A stretch of 64,000 bases of DNA. It comes from JBDSSS01 sp963764195 (GTDB taxonomy: Bacteria; Actinomycetota; Actinomycetes; Actinomycetales; Dermatophilaceae). The notes below the pieces were generated by a model that was not told the DNA's origin, ran no database searches, and saw only the letters and a list, made by a program, of their open reading frames with translations. The position numbers and the translations under genes are program-made. The first letter of the stretch is position 1; every line of letters starts with the position of its first letter. Shown one piece after another: positions 17,181 to 25,480 of the stretch. Location of the stretch: NCBI GenBank assembly GCA_963764195.1, contig CAVXRG010000004.1, forward strand, positions 186,001 to 250,000, read 5' to 3'.

Positions 17181-19501
17181 CCCAAGAGACAGACGCAGCC
17201 ACGGCTTCGGAGGGCCCACGGGGGGTGAGGCCCCCTGTGGGCCTCGACACCGTCGAGCACGCCGGCACCACCCCCGACGTCGAGCAGCCGTGGGCCGAGC
17301 TCGGCCTCAAGGACGACGAGTACGCCAACATCCGAGAGATCATCGGCCGCCGCCCGACGATCGCCGAGCTCGCCATGTACTCCGTCATGTGGAGCGAGCA
17401 CTGCTCCTACAAGTCGAGCAAGATCCACTTCTCCCTCTGGGGCGAGAACACGACCGACGAGATGCGCGAGAAGCTGCTCGTCGGCATCGGTGAGAACGCC
17501 GGCGTCGTCGACATCGGCGACGGCTGGGCGGTGACCTTCAAGGTCGAGTCGCACAACCACCCCTCCTACGTCGAGCCCTACCAGGGCGCCGCGACCGGGG
17601 TCGGCGGGATCATCCGCGACATCATGTCGATGGGCGCCCGCCCGATCGCCGTGATGGACCCGCTCCGCTTCGGCAACCTCTTCCACCCCGACACCCAGCG
17701 CGTCCTGCCCGGGGTCGTCGCCGGCGTCGGCGGTTACGGCAACTGCATCGGTCTGCCCAACATCGGCGGCGAGGTCGTCTTCGACGACTGCTACCAGGGC
17801 AACCCCCTCGTCAACGCCCTCTGCGTGGGCGCGATGCGCGTCGAGGACATCCACCTCGCCAAGGCCTCCGGGGCCGGCAACAAGGTGATCCTCTTCGGCG
17901 CCCGCACCGGTGGCGACGGCATCGGCGGGGTGTCCGTGCTCGCCTCCGAGACCTTCGACGCCGGTGGCCCGACCAAGCGGCCCGCCGTGCAGGTCGGCGA
18001 CCCCTTCGCCGAGAAGGTGCTCATCGAGTGCTGTCTCGACCTGTATGCCGCTGGCGTCGTCGACGGCATCCAGGACCTCGGTGGTGCTGGGCTCTCCTGC
18101 GCGACAAGCGAGCTCGCGTCCAACGGTGACGGCGGGATGAGCGTCGAGCTCGACCTCGTGCCGCTGCGCGACGCGAGCCTCCGTCCCGAGGAGATCCTCA
18201 TGTCGGAGTCCCAGGAGCGGATGATGGCGATCGTCGAGCCCGGCCGGCTCGAGGAGTTCCTCGCGATCACGACGAGGTGGGACGTCGAGGCGACCGTCAT
18301 CGGCGAGGTCACCGACGGTGACCACCTCGTCATCACCTGGCACGGCGAGGTCATCGTCGACGTGCCGCCCCGCTCGGTCGCCCACGACGGGCCGGTCTAC
18401 AACCGTCCCCTCGCCCGCCCCGACTACCTCGACGGCCTCCAGGCCGACCGCGCCGAGGGGTTGCCCCGGCCGGAGAGCGGCGAGCAGGTGCGGGCCCAGC
18501 TGCTGCGCCTGCTCGGCTCTGCCAACCTCTGTGACAAGTCGTGGGTCACCGACCAGTACGACCGTTACGTCCTCGGCAACACGACGATGGCCCAGCCCGA
18601 CGACGCCGGCATCGTCCGCGTCGACGAGGAGACCGGTCGTGGCGTCGCGATCGCCACGGACTGCAACAGCCGCTTCGCCAAGCTCGACCCGTATGCCGGT
18701 GCGCAGCTCGCGCTCTCCGAGGCCTACCGCAACGTCGCCACGGCCGGAGCGGCTCCGCTCGCCGTGACCGACTGCCTCAACTTCGGCTCGCCCGAGGACC
18801 CGGGGGTCATGTGGCAGTTCCGCGAGGCCGTGCGCGGCATCGCCGAGGGGTGCAAGTTCCTCGGCGTGCCCGTCACCGGCGGCAACGTCAGCTTCTACAA
18901 CCAGACCGGCGACGTCGCGATCCACCCCACCCCGGTCATCGGGGTCCTCGGGGTGATGGAGGACGTGTCGACCCGGACCGGCTCCGGTTTCCGTGAGTCC
19001 GGCTCGCACATCTACCTGCTCGGCACGACGCGCGAGGAGCTCGGCGGCTCGGAGTGGGCCAACGTCGTGCACGGGCACCTCGGTGGCCTCCCGCCGCAGG
19101 TCGACCTCACGGCCGAGAAGCACCTCGCCGCGACGCTCGTCGCCGCATCGGGAGCCCGGCTCGTCGAGGCGGCCCACGACCTGTCCGACGGCGGTCTCGG
19201 CATCGCGCTGGCCGAGGCCTGCATGCGGCACGGCATCGGTGCCACGATCGACGGCCTCGATGCCGTCGGTGAGGGGCTCGACGCCGTGGCGGCCCTCTTC
19301 TCCGAGTCGGTGGCGCGGGTCGTCGTCTCGGTCGCCCCGGAGAACGCCGAGGCCTTCCTCGCGCTCGTCGGCGAGGTCCCGTGTGTGCGGATCGGCACCG
19401 TCGGTGGTCGCGACCTCGACGTGCAGGGTCACTTCGCCGTGTCGGTCGCCGAGATGCGGGCCGTCCACCGCGCCACGCTGCCCGCCGTCTTCGGGGGCTG
19501 A
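17177..19501 (+). CDS. purL: FGAM synthase large subunit PurL
   Basis: PurL converts FGAR to FGAM with ATP and ammonia from PurQ. It has 774 residues, the length of the small (PurSQL) form rather than the fused 1,300-residue form. Visible motifs are MWSEHCSYKSSK near residue 75, KVESHNHPSYVEPYQGAATGVGGIIRD near 118, GVSVLASETFD near 253 and the second-half VTGGNVSFYNQT near 570, with the AHDLSDGGLGIALAE segment near the C-terminus. The first 40 residues are a Gly/Pro-rich extension. A strong hairpin follows the stop. Confidence 0.97.
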   Translation: MTQETDAATASEGPRGVRPPVGLDTVEHAGTTPDVEQPWAELGLKDDEYANIREIIGRRPTIAELAMYSVMWSEHCSYKSSKIHFSLWGENTTDEMREKLLVGIGENAGVVDIGDGWAVTFKVESHNHPSYVEPYQGAATGVGGIIRDIMSMGARPIAVMDPLRFGNLFHPDTQRVLPGVVAGVGGYGNCIGLPNIGGEVVFDDCYQGNPLVNALCVGAMRVEDIHLAKASGAGNKVILFGARTGGDGIGGVSVLASETFDAGGPTKRPAVQVGDPFAEKVLIECCLDLYAAGVVDGIQDLGGAGLSCATSELASNGDGGMSVELDLVPLRDASLRPEEILMSESQERMMAIVEPGRLEEFLAITTRWDVEATVIGEVTDGDHLVITWHGEVIVDVPPRSVAHDGPVYNRPLARPDYLDGLQADRAEGLPRPESGEQVRAQLLRLLGSANLCDKSWVTDQYDRYVLGNTTMAQPDDAGIVRVDEETGRGVAIATDCNSRFAKLDPYAGAQLALSEAYRNVATAGAAPLAVTDCLNFGSPEDPGVMWQFREAVRGIAEGCKFLGVPVTGGNVSFYNQTGDVAIHPTPVIGVLGVMEDVSTRTGSGFRESGSHIYLLGTTREELGGSEWANVVHGHLGGLPPQVDLTAEKHLAATLVAASGARLVEAAHDLSDGGLGIALAEACMRHGIGATIDGLDAVGEGLDAVAALFSESVARVVVSVAPENAEAFLALVGEVPCVRIGTVGGRDLDVQGHFAVSVAEMRAVHRATLPAVFGG

Positions 19502-19514
19502 CCAGCCGACTCGC

Positions 19515-19555
19515 GTGCCGCCCCCGCCCCGTCGAGCGGGGGCGGGGGGCGGCAC
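19515..19555 (+). terminator. GC-rich hairpin after purL
   Basis: GTGCCGCCCCCGCCCC (from 19515) pairs with GGGGCGGGGGGCGGCAC (to 19555) with one bulged G and a short loop. It lies 14 bases after the purL stop. There is no T-run, as is usual for terminators in very GC-rich actinobacteria. Confidence 0.65.
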
Positions 19556-19580
19556 CTGCGCGGTCCGGGCTGGCGCGGGT

Positions 19581-19586
19581 TAGCGT
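19581..19586 (+). promoter_or_regulatory. Leaderless promoter -10 (TAGCGT)
   Basis: TAGCGT is followed by GAAGGG and then the GTG at 19593. The spacer is also purine-rich, so it might additionally act as a very close ribosome site if transcription starts earlier. Confidence 0.55.
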
Positions 19587-19592
19587 GAAGGG

Positions 19593-20981
19593 GTGACTGA
19601 CGCCCCCACGAACACGACGGTCGGCGAGCTGCGCGCCGCCGGCCACCAGCAGAAGCACCTCAAGCAGGAGCTCCGCGACAACCTGCTCGACCACCTGCGC
19701 GAGGGCCGCGACCCGTGGCCGGGCCTGCACGGCCTCGACGACACCGTCATCCCCCAGCTCGAGCGGGCCATCATCGCCGGCCACGACGTCGTGCTGCTCG
19801 GCGAGCGGGGCCAGGGCAAGACCCGCCTGCTCCGCACCCTCGTCGGGCTGCTCGACGAGTGGACCCCCGTCATCGCGGGCAGCGAGCTGGGCGAGCACCC
19901 GTTCGACCCGATCACGCCGGCGAGCCGGCGCCGGGCCGAGCAGCTGGGTGATGATCTCCCGGTTGCGTGGCGGCACCGGAGCGAGCGGTATGCCGAGAAG
20001 CTCGCGACCCCCGACACGAGCGTCGCCGACCTCATCGGTGACGTCGACCCGATGAAGGTGGCCGAGGGCCGCTCGCTCGGCGACCCCGAGACGATCCACT
20101 TCGGGCTCATCCCACGCTCGCACCGTGGCATCGTCGCGATCAACGAGCTGCCCGACCTCGCCGAGCGGATCCAGGTCGCGATGCTCAACGTGATGGAGGA
20201 GCGCGACATCCAGATCCGCGGCTACGTGCTGCGCCTCGACCTCGACGTGCTCGTCGTCGCGAGCGCCAACCCCGAGGACTACACCAACCGCGGCCGCATC
20301 ATCACCCCCCTCAAGGACCGCTTCGGCGCCGAGATCCGCACCCACTACCCGGTCGCGCTCGAGGACGAGGTGTCCGTCATCCGCCAGGAGGCCCACCTCA
20401 CGGCCGAGGTGCCCGACACGCTCGTCGAGATCCTCGCGCGCTTCACCCGTCAGCTGCGCGAGTCGAACGCCGTCGACCAGCGTTCCGGTGTCAGCGCGCG
20501 CTTCGCGATCGCGGGCGCGGAGACGATCGCCGCCGCAGCCCTGCACCGGGCGACCCGGCAGGGCGAGGAGCACGCAGTGGCCCGCGTGGTCGACCTCGAG
20601 ACGGCCGTCGAGGTGCTTGGCGGCAAGGTCGAGTTCGAGACCGGCGAGGAGGGCCGGGAGAAGGAGGTGCTGACCCACCTGCTGCGCACGGCGATTGCCG
20701 AGACGGTCCGCACCCACTTCCGCGGCATCGACTTCGCGCTCCTCGTCGAGGCGATCGAGGGCGGCGTCATGGTGGCGACCGGTGAGCAGGTCTCGGCCAT
20801 CGACTTCCTGTCCGGCCTGCCCGTGCTCGGGGAGTCCGAGCTCTACGACGAGATCTGCGACCGGCTCGGGGCGACGAACGACGGCTCCCGGGCGAGCGCC
20901 ATCGAGCTGGCCCTGGAAGGGCTCTACCTCGCCCGCAAGGTGAGCAAGGAGACCGCGGGCGGGGAGACGGTCTACGGATGA
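19593..20981 (+). CDS. MoxR/magnesium-chelatase-type AAA+ ATPase
   Basis: A 462-residue cytoplasmic AAA+ ATPase related to the ChlI/MoxR clade. Walker A is GERGQGKT at residues 70-77. The Walker B region reads IVAINELPDL, and the sensor-1 strand VLVVASANPEDYT is followed by an arginine-finger region (RIITPLKDRFGAEIRTHYP). The C-terminal third is helical. MoxR-type ATPases usually work as chaperones that insert cofactors or remodel a VWA partner, and the next gene, overlapping by four bases, encodes exactly such a partner. The target of this actinobacterial pair is not known. Confidence 0.85.
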   Translation: MTDAPTNTTVGELRAAGHQQKHLKQELRDNLLDHLREGRDPWPGLHGLDDTVIPQLERAIIAGHDVVLLGERGQGKTRLLRTLVGLLDEWTPVIAGSELGEHPFDPITPASRRRAEQLGDDLPVAWRHRSERYAEKLATPDTSVADLIGDVDPMKVAEGRSLGDPETIHFGLIPRSHRGIVAINELPDLAERIQVAMLNVMEERDIQIRGYVLRLDLDVLVVASANPEDYTNRGRIITPLKDRFGAEIRTHYPVALEDEVSVIRQEAHLTAEVPDTLVEILARFTRQLRESNAVDQRSGVSARFAIAGAETIAAAALHRATRQGEEHAVARVVDLETAVEVLGGKVEFETGEEGREKEVLTHLLRTAIAETVRTHFRGIDFALLVEAIEGGVMVATGEQVSAIDFLSGLPVLGESELYDEICDRLGATNDGSRASAIELALEGLYLARKVSKETAGGETVYG

Positions 20982-22981
20982 GGTCCCGCTACGGGCGCTA
21001 CGACGGCGGCCCCGACCCGCTGGCCCCTCCGGTCGACCTGGCCGAGGCGCTCGACGCCATCGGCGAGGAGGTGATGGCCGGCACGTCTCCCGAGCGCGCG
21101 ATGCGCGAGTTCCTCCGCCGCGGGGGCGACCAGCAGCGCGGCCTCGACGACCTCGCCCGGCGGGTGGCCGAGCGACGCCGCGAGCTGCTCCAGAAGCACG
21201 ACCTCGACGGCACCCTGCGCGAGGTGAAGCAGCTGCTCGACCGGGCGGTGCTCGAGGAGCGCAAGCAGCTCGCCCGCGACCTCGATGACGAGGCACGCTT
21301 CGACGAGATGCGGCTCGGCAACCTGCCGCCCTCCACGGCGGCGGCCGTGAGCGAGCTCGGCGACTACCAGTGGCGCTCGTCGCAGGCCCGCGAGGACTTC
21401 GACCAGATCAAGGACCTGCTCGGGCGCGAGATGCTCGACCAGCGCTTCGCCGGCATGAAGCAGGCCCTCGAGAACGCCACCGAGCAGGACCGGGCCGCCG
21501 TCAACGAGATGGTCCAGGACCTCAACCGGCTCCTCGAGGCGCACCGCAGCGGGGCCGACACCGACGAGCAGTTCCGTGACTTCATGGACCAGCACGGCGA
21601 CTTCTTCCCCGAGCGGCCCGAGACCGTCGAGGAGCTCATCGACGCCCTGGCCGCCCGGGCGGCCGCCGCCCAGCGGATGCGCAACTCGATGACCCAGGAG
21701 CAGCGCGACGAGCTCGACGCGCTGGCCCAGCAGGCCTTCGGCTCGCCCGAGCTGATGGAGTCGCTCGCCGGTCTCGACGACAACCTCCGGGCCCTGCGTC
21801 CCGGGGAGGACTGGGGCTCCTCCGAGTCGTTCGACGGCAACGAGGGGCTGGGGCTCGGTGACGGCACCGGGGTGCTGCAGGACCTGGCCCAGCTCGACGA
21901 GCTCTCCGAGCAGCTCTCCCAGGGCTACCAGGGTGCCCGGATGGACGACATCGACCTCGATGCGCTCGGCCGCCAGCTCGGCGACGAGGCGGCCGTCGAC
22001 GCCCGCACCCTGGCCGAGCTCGAGCGGGCCCTGCGACAGAGCGGCTACCTCAAGCGCAGCTCCGACGGGCAGCTGCGCCTGTCTCCCAAGGCGATGCGTC
22101 AGCTCGGCCAGGCCCTGCTCCGCGATGTCGTCGACCGGATCTCCGGACGGCAGGGCCAGCGCGACCAGCGCCAGGCCGGCGCCGGCGGCGAGCGCAGCGG
22201 GGCGACCCGCGAGTGGGCCTTCGGCGACACGGAGCCGTGGGACGTCACCCGAACGGTGACCAACGCCGTGATGCGCACCGTCAGCGAGGGTCGCGACGCG
22301 AGCCGGGGCGTGCACCTCGACATCCGCGACGTCGAGGTGACCGAGACGGAGACCCGCACCCAGGCGGCGGTGGCCCTGCTCGCCGACACCTCGTTCTCGA
22401 TGGCGATGGACGGCCGCTGGGTGCCGATGAAGCGCACGGCGCTCGCCCTGCACCACCTCGTGGCGTCTCGCTTCCGCGGCGACGACCTCCAGCTCATCGG
22501 CTTCGGGCGGCGCGCCGAGGTGATGGACATCGAGGAGCTCACCGGCCTCGACGCGCAGTGGGACAAGGGGACCAACCTCCACCACGCACTGCTGCTGGCC
22601 AACCGGCACTTCCGCAAGCACCCCAACGCCCAGCCGGTGCTGCTCATCGTCACCGACGGTGAGCCGACCTCTCACCTCGAGCCCGACGGCCAGACGTGGT
22701 TCTCCTACCCGCCGCACCCGCTCACCATCGCCAACACGGTGCGCGAGCTCGACGCGGCCGGTCGGCTCGGGGCGCGGGTCACCTTCTTCCGCCTCGGCGA
22801 CGACGCCGGCCTGGCCCGCTTCATCGACCAGCTCGCGCGCCGGGTCGACGGCCGGGTCGTCGCTCCGGAGCTCGACGACCTCGGCGCCGCGGTGGTCGGC
22901 AGCTATCTCGGCGACCGCAGCACGTCGGCGCCGGGCGCGACCTACCGCGACTGGTTCGGGGGCCGCAGCTCCTGGGTGTGA
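20978..22981 (+). CDS. VWA-domain protein, partner of the MoxR-type ATPase
   Basis: A 667-residue protein. The first 440 residues are highly charged and helical, with long stretches rich in Glu, Gln and Arg (for example REFLRRGGDQQRGLDDLARRV). The C-terminal von Willebrand A domain has an intact MIDAS: LLADTSFSMAM near residue 468, and IVTDGEPTS near 556. It starts inside the stop of the ATPase gene (ATGA), so the two are made together. The layout is like ChlI/ChlD or RavA/ViaA. No signal peptide is visible, so it should be cytoplasmic. Its cargo is unknown. Confidence 0.85.
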   Translation: MRSRYGRYDGGPDPLAPPVDLAEALDAIGEEVMAGTSPERAMREFLRRGGDQQRGLDDLARRVAERRRELLQKHDLDGTLREVKQLLDRAVLEERKQLARDLDDEARFDEMRLGNLPPSTAAAVSELGDYQWRSSQAREDFDQIKDLLGREMLDQRFAGMKQALENATEQDRAAVNEMVQDLNRLLEAHRSGADTDEQFRDFMDQHGDFFPERPETVEELIDALAARAAAAQRMRNSMTQEQRDELDALAQQAFGSPELMESLAGLDDNLRALRPGEDWGSSESFDGNEGLGLGDGTGVLQDLAQLDELSEQLSQGYQGARMDDIDLDALGRQLGDEAAVDARTLAELERALRQSGYLKRSSDGQLRLSPKAMRQLGQALLRDVVDRISGRQGQRDQRQAGAGGERSGATREWAFGDTEPWDVTRTVTNAVMRTVSEGRDASRGVHLDIRDVEVTETETRTQAAVALLADTSFSMAMDGRWVPMKRTALALHHLVASRFRGDDLQLIGFGRRAEVMDIEELTGLDAQWDKGTNLHHALLLANRHFRKHPNAQPVLLIVTDGEPTSHLEPDGQTWFSYPPHPLTIANTVRELDAAGRLGARVTFFRLGDDAGLARFIDQLARRVDGRVVAPELDDLGAAVVGSYLGDRSTSAPGATYRDWFGGRSSWV

Positions 22982-22985
22982 CGCG

Positions 22986-23786
22986 TCAGCGGGCCCGCCA
23001 GCGCCCGGCCTCGGGGGGCGGCGGGCTCGCCGTCGCGTCGTCGTCGAAGGGCTTGGAGCCGGCGACGAGACGGTCGAGCGCGGCGCCCTCCCGCAGCCCG
23101 GTGGGCAGGCTCGCGCGCGCCACGTCGCGCCGCAGCCGCTCCATCGGCAGCGGCCGGGCCGAGGCGATCACGACCGAGTTGCCGAAGCGCTTGCCCTTGA
23201 GCACCTCGTGCGTCGCCACGAGAGCGACGTGGGGCAACTCCCGGGCCACGGTTGCGAGAACCCTTGCCACCCAACGCATCCCGGGCTCGTCGGCGAGGTT
23301 CCACAGCGCCAGGCCGTCTCCGCGCAGGACTCTCCCCAACTGCCGGACGTATGCCGCTGAGACCAGTTCCGCCGGGACGCGCCCAGCGGCATACGCATCC
23401 GTCACGACGACGTCGGCGGACCCGTCCGCGAGCACCTGCACCCCGCTGAGACCGTCGACCGCTCGGACCCGGATGCGGTGCCGTCGCGGCAGCGGGATCT
23501 CCCGGCGCACCAGCTCGGTGAGCGCGGCGTCCGGCTCGAGGACGATCTGCGGCGACCCGGCTCGCGTCGCCTCGACGTAGCGGGGGAGGGTCAGCCCCGC
23601 GCCACCGACGTGCGTCACGGCGAGCGGCCCGGCTGGCAGGGCATCGAGCGCGAGGGCGAGGTGCTGGACGTACTCGAAGACGAGCAGCGTCGGGTCGTCC
23701 GGCTGCACGTGAGACTGCGGCGAGCCGTCCATCACGACGGTGACGCCGCCGCGCTCGTCCCGGTCCAGCCGGACGCGGTCGCTCAC
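22986..23786 (-). CDS. Spermidine synthase-like methyltransferase-fold protein
   Basis: A 266-residue protein with the Rossmann-type fold of the polyamine synthase family. The glycine-rich strand AVTHVGGAGLTLPRYVEATRAGSPQIVLEPD near residue 55 resembles the AdoMet/dcSAM-binding motif, and ADVVVTDAYAAGRVP matches the segment where the catalytic Asp sits. The preceding Gln/Tyr-type substrate-binding residues are weak, so it may not make spermidine. Many actinobacteria carry such fused or orphan homologues of unknown substrate. The GTG at 23786 is preceded by GGAGG, and it overlaps the stop of a 45-codon upstream gene. Confidence 0.7.
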   Translation of the reverse strand: MSDRVRLDRDERGGVTVVMDGSPQSHVQPDDPTLLVFEYVQHLALALDALPAGPLAVTHVGGAGLTLPRYVEATRAGSPQIVLEPDAALTELVRREIPLPRRHRIRVRAVDGLSGVQVLADGSADVVVTDAYAAGRVPAELVSAAYVRQLGRVLRGDGLALWNLADEPGMRWVARVLATVARELPHVALVATHEVLKGKRFGNSVVIASARPLPMERLRRDVARASLPTGLREGAALDRLVAGSKPFDDDATASPPPPEAGRWRAR

Positions 23787-23920
23787 GGGGTGCCTCCGGG
23801 CGCGGGCAGGTCGAGGCGGACGAGGGGGTGCCCGGACGTCCGTACGTGCGGTGTCCCCTCCGGCACCCAGCTCCACTCGCCGGAGGCGGCGAGCACCGCC
23901 TCCCGGTCCCACGTCGTCAT
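23783..23920 (-). CDS. Small 45-residue protein coupled to the spermidine-synthase-like gene
   Basis: The frame begins ATG (23920-23918) after a GGGAG ribosome site and encodes MTTWDREAVLAASGEWSWVP, then EGTPHVRTSGHPLVRLDLPA, ending in PGGTP. Its TGA overlaps the GTG of the next gene by four bases, the usual coupling signal here. There is no hydrophobic segment, so it is probably cytoplasmic. The sequence looks like the N-terminal stretch of some actinobacterial GNAT proteins, so it may be a leftover of a longer gene or a small partner protein. The function is unknown. Confidence 0.55.
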   Translation of the reverse strand: MTTWDREAVLAASGEWSWVPEGTPHVRTSGHPLVRLDLPAPGGTP

Positions 23921-23961
23921 CGCCTGCTCCCTCTCGCCGTTGCGCCGTCGGCGCCGTCCGT

Positions 23962-23967
23962 TACCTT
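23962..23967 (+). promoter_or_regulatory. Leaderless promoter -10 (TACCTT)
   Basis: TACCTT lies six bases before the ATG at 23974. It sets the start of the luciferase-like gene, whose frame is open further upstream. Confidence 0.5.
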
Positions 23968-23973
23968 CGCACC

Positions 23974-24861
23974 ATGCGCTTCGGTATCACGATCCTGCCC
24001 GAGCTCTCGTGGACCGAGGCCGCGCCGCTCTGGCGGGAGGCCGAGCAGCTCGGTTTCGACCATGCGTGGACCTACGACCACGTCGTGTGGGCCGGTCTGC
24101 CCGAGTCGCCGTGGTTCGCCGCGATGCCCACCCTGACGGCGGCTGCGGTGGTGACCGAGCGGATCGGGCTCGGCACGTTCGTCGCCTCGCCCAACACCCA
24201 CCACCCGGTCCAGTTCACCCGCGAGATCCTGGCCCTCGACGACATCTCGGGTGGGCGCTTCCTGCTCGGCATCGGCGCGGGAGGTGACCTCGACTCGCGC
24301 ATCGTGGGGGAGTCGCTGACCCTCAAGGAGCGGGTCGCCCGCTTCCACGAGTTCACCGACGTGCTCGACCGTCTCCTGACCGGCGACCACGTGACGGTCG
24401 ACGGCCGGTACTACGCCACGCGCGACGCTCGCACCCTCCCCGGCCCCGTCCGTGGCCCCGGCTCCGACGGCCGGGTCCCGCTGCTCGTCGCGGCCAACGG
24501 GCCGAAGTCGATCCGCCTCGCCGTGGCCCGGGGCGACGGTTGGCTCACCTACGGCGGCTCGGCCGACACCGACGAGGGCTGGTGGCAGGTCGTCGCCGAC
24601 GCGAGCGCCCGCGTCGACGAGGCCCTCGAGCGCGACGCCGACGCACGGCGCACCCGCCCGTTCACCCGCTACCTCAACCTCGACTCGTCCCCGACCTTCT
24701 CGCTCGCGAGCGTCGGCGCCTTCGAGGACGCCGTGGGGCGGGCGGCCGAGCTCGGCTTCACCGACGTGATCACGCACTGGCCGAGGCCCGAGGGGCCGTA
24801 TGCCGGTGAGCGGGCGACGCTCGAGGCGGTCGTCGCCGACGTCCTGCCGCGCTGGCGCTAG
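23974..24861 (+). CDS. LLM-class (probable F420-dependent) oxidoreductase
   Basis: A 295-residue luciferase-like monooxygenase-fold protein. It starts MRFGITILPELSWTEAAPLWREAEQLGFDHAWTYDH, the standard TIM-barrel opening, and continues with TERIGLGTFVASPNTHHPVQFTREI and GGRFLLGIGAGGD. These place it in the F420-dependent branch rather than the flavin monooxygenase branch, though the cofactor cannot be proved from sequence. Such enzymes reduce or oxidise small molecules with F420. It is followed after ten bases by the sterol-carrier gene, which has its own leaderless -10. Confidence 0.8.
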   Translation: MRFGITILPELSWTEAAPLWREAEQLGFDHAWTYDHVVWAGLPESPWFAAMPTLTAAAVVTERIGLGTFVASPNTHHPVQFTREILALDDISGGRFLLGIGAGGDLDSRIVGESLTLKERVARFHEFTDVLDRLLTGDHVTVDGRYYATRDARTLPGPVRGPGSDGRVPLLVAANGPKSIRLAVARGDGWLTYGGSADTDEGWWQVVADASARVDEALERDADARRTRPFTRYLNLDSSPTFSLASVGAFEDAVGRAAELGFTDVITHWPRPEGPYAGERATLEAVVADVLPRWR

Positions 24862-24864
24862 CCT
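24859..24864 (+). promoter_or_regulatory. Leaderless promoter -10 (TAGCCT)
   Basis: TAGCCT overlaps the stop codon of the oxidoreductase gene (TAG) and ends seven bases before the ATG at 24872. Confidence 0.55.
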
Positions 24865-24871
24865 GCCGACC

Positions 24872-25252
24872 ATGCCACCACGCAGACGCACCCCGGTCGC
24901 CGAGGGACGGGCCGCGCTCGAGGCGTGCCGCGCCGCGGGGTGGGCGGCCGACCGGGCGACGACGGCGACCGCGGTCCGCTTCACCCTCGAGGAGCTCGCG
25001 ACGACCTCTCCCGGCCGCACCGTCGAGGTGCGGGTGCCGCCGCACGGGGCCGTCCAGTGCATCGCCGGCCCGGTCCACACCCGGGGGACCCCGCCCAACG
25101 TCATCGAGACCGACGCCACGACGTGGCTGCGCCTCGTCACGGGCGAGCTCGACTGGGCCGAGGTGGTCGACGGCGGGCGGGTCCGAGCGAGCGGCCAGCG
25201 GGCGCACCTGGACGGACTTCTGCCGCTCGGTTCGCTTACCCTTGGAGGGTGA
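24872..25252 (+). CDS. Sterol-carrier-family (SCP-like) protein
   Basis: A 126-residue cytoplasmic protein. VRFTLEELATTSPGRTVEVRVPPHGAVQCIAGP followed by HTRGTPPNVIETDATTWLRLVTGELDWAEV is the hallmark of the actinobacterial 'sterol carrier family protein', a relative of the SCP2 lipid-binding fold and of MDMPI C-terminal domains. The C-terminal VRASGQRAHLDGLLPL completes the beta-sheet. In other actinobacteria this gene also lies close to purF, as here. The ligand is not known. Its stop overlaps the next start by four bases. Confidence 0.8.
   Translation: MPPRRRTPVAEGRAALEACRAAGWAADRATTATAVRFTLEELATTSPGRTVEVRVPPHGAVQCIAGPVHTRGTPPNVIETDATTWLRLVTGELDWAEVVDGGRVRASGQRAHLDGLLPLGSLTLGG
25237..25242 (+). 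promoter_or_regulatory. Possible internal leaderless -10 (TACCCT)
   Basis: TACCCT lies six bases before the GTG at 25249, inside the end of the preceding gene. The spacer TGGAGG is also an acceptable ribosome site for coupled translation. Confidence 0.4.
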
Positions 25253-25476
25253 GCAACCAACCTGTCCGGATCCCCAACTTCAAGCGCCTGCTCATCACGG
25301 GCGCCGTGCTCGGCCTCATCGCGGGTGTCGTCGTGTCCTACCTCGGTGACGATGTGCAGGGCTACTCGGAGTCGACCGCGTCGATGTATCTCGGCGCCCT
25401 CGGTGCGGTCCTCGGCACCGGCCTCGCCGGCCTGTTCGGCATCCTGCTCGACCGTTCCGGCCGCAGCGACTCCTGA
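25249..25476 (+). CDS. Small two-helix membrane protein
   Basis: A 75-residue protein of unknown function starting MSNQPVRIPNFKRLLITGAV. Two hydrophobic segments, about residues 14-30 and 47-66, are joined by a short acidic loop (LGDDVQGYSESTAS). The basic N-terminus (FKRLL) suggests the N-terminus faces the cytoplasm, with the C-terminal LLDRSGRSDS also inside. The GTG overlaps the stop of the sterol-carrier gene (GTGA). Similar short membrane proteins are common next to this gene in actinobacteria. Confidence 0.75.
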   Translation: MSNQPVRIPNFKRLLITGAVLGLIAGVVVSYLGDDVQGYSESTASMYLGALGAVLGTGLAGLFGILLDRSGRSDS

Positions 25477-25480
25477 CCGC

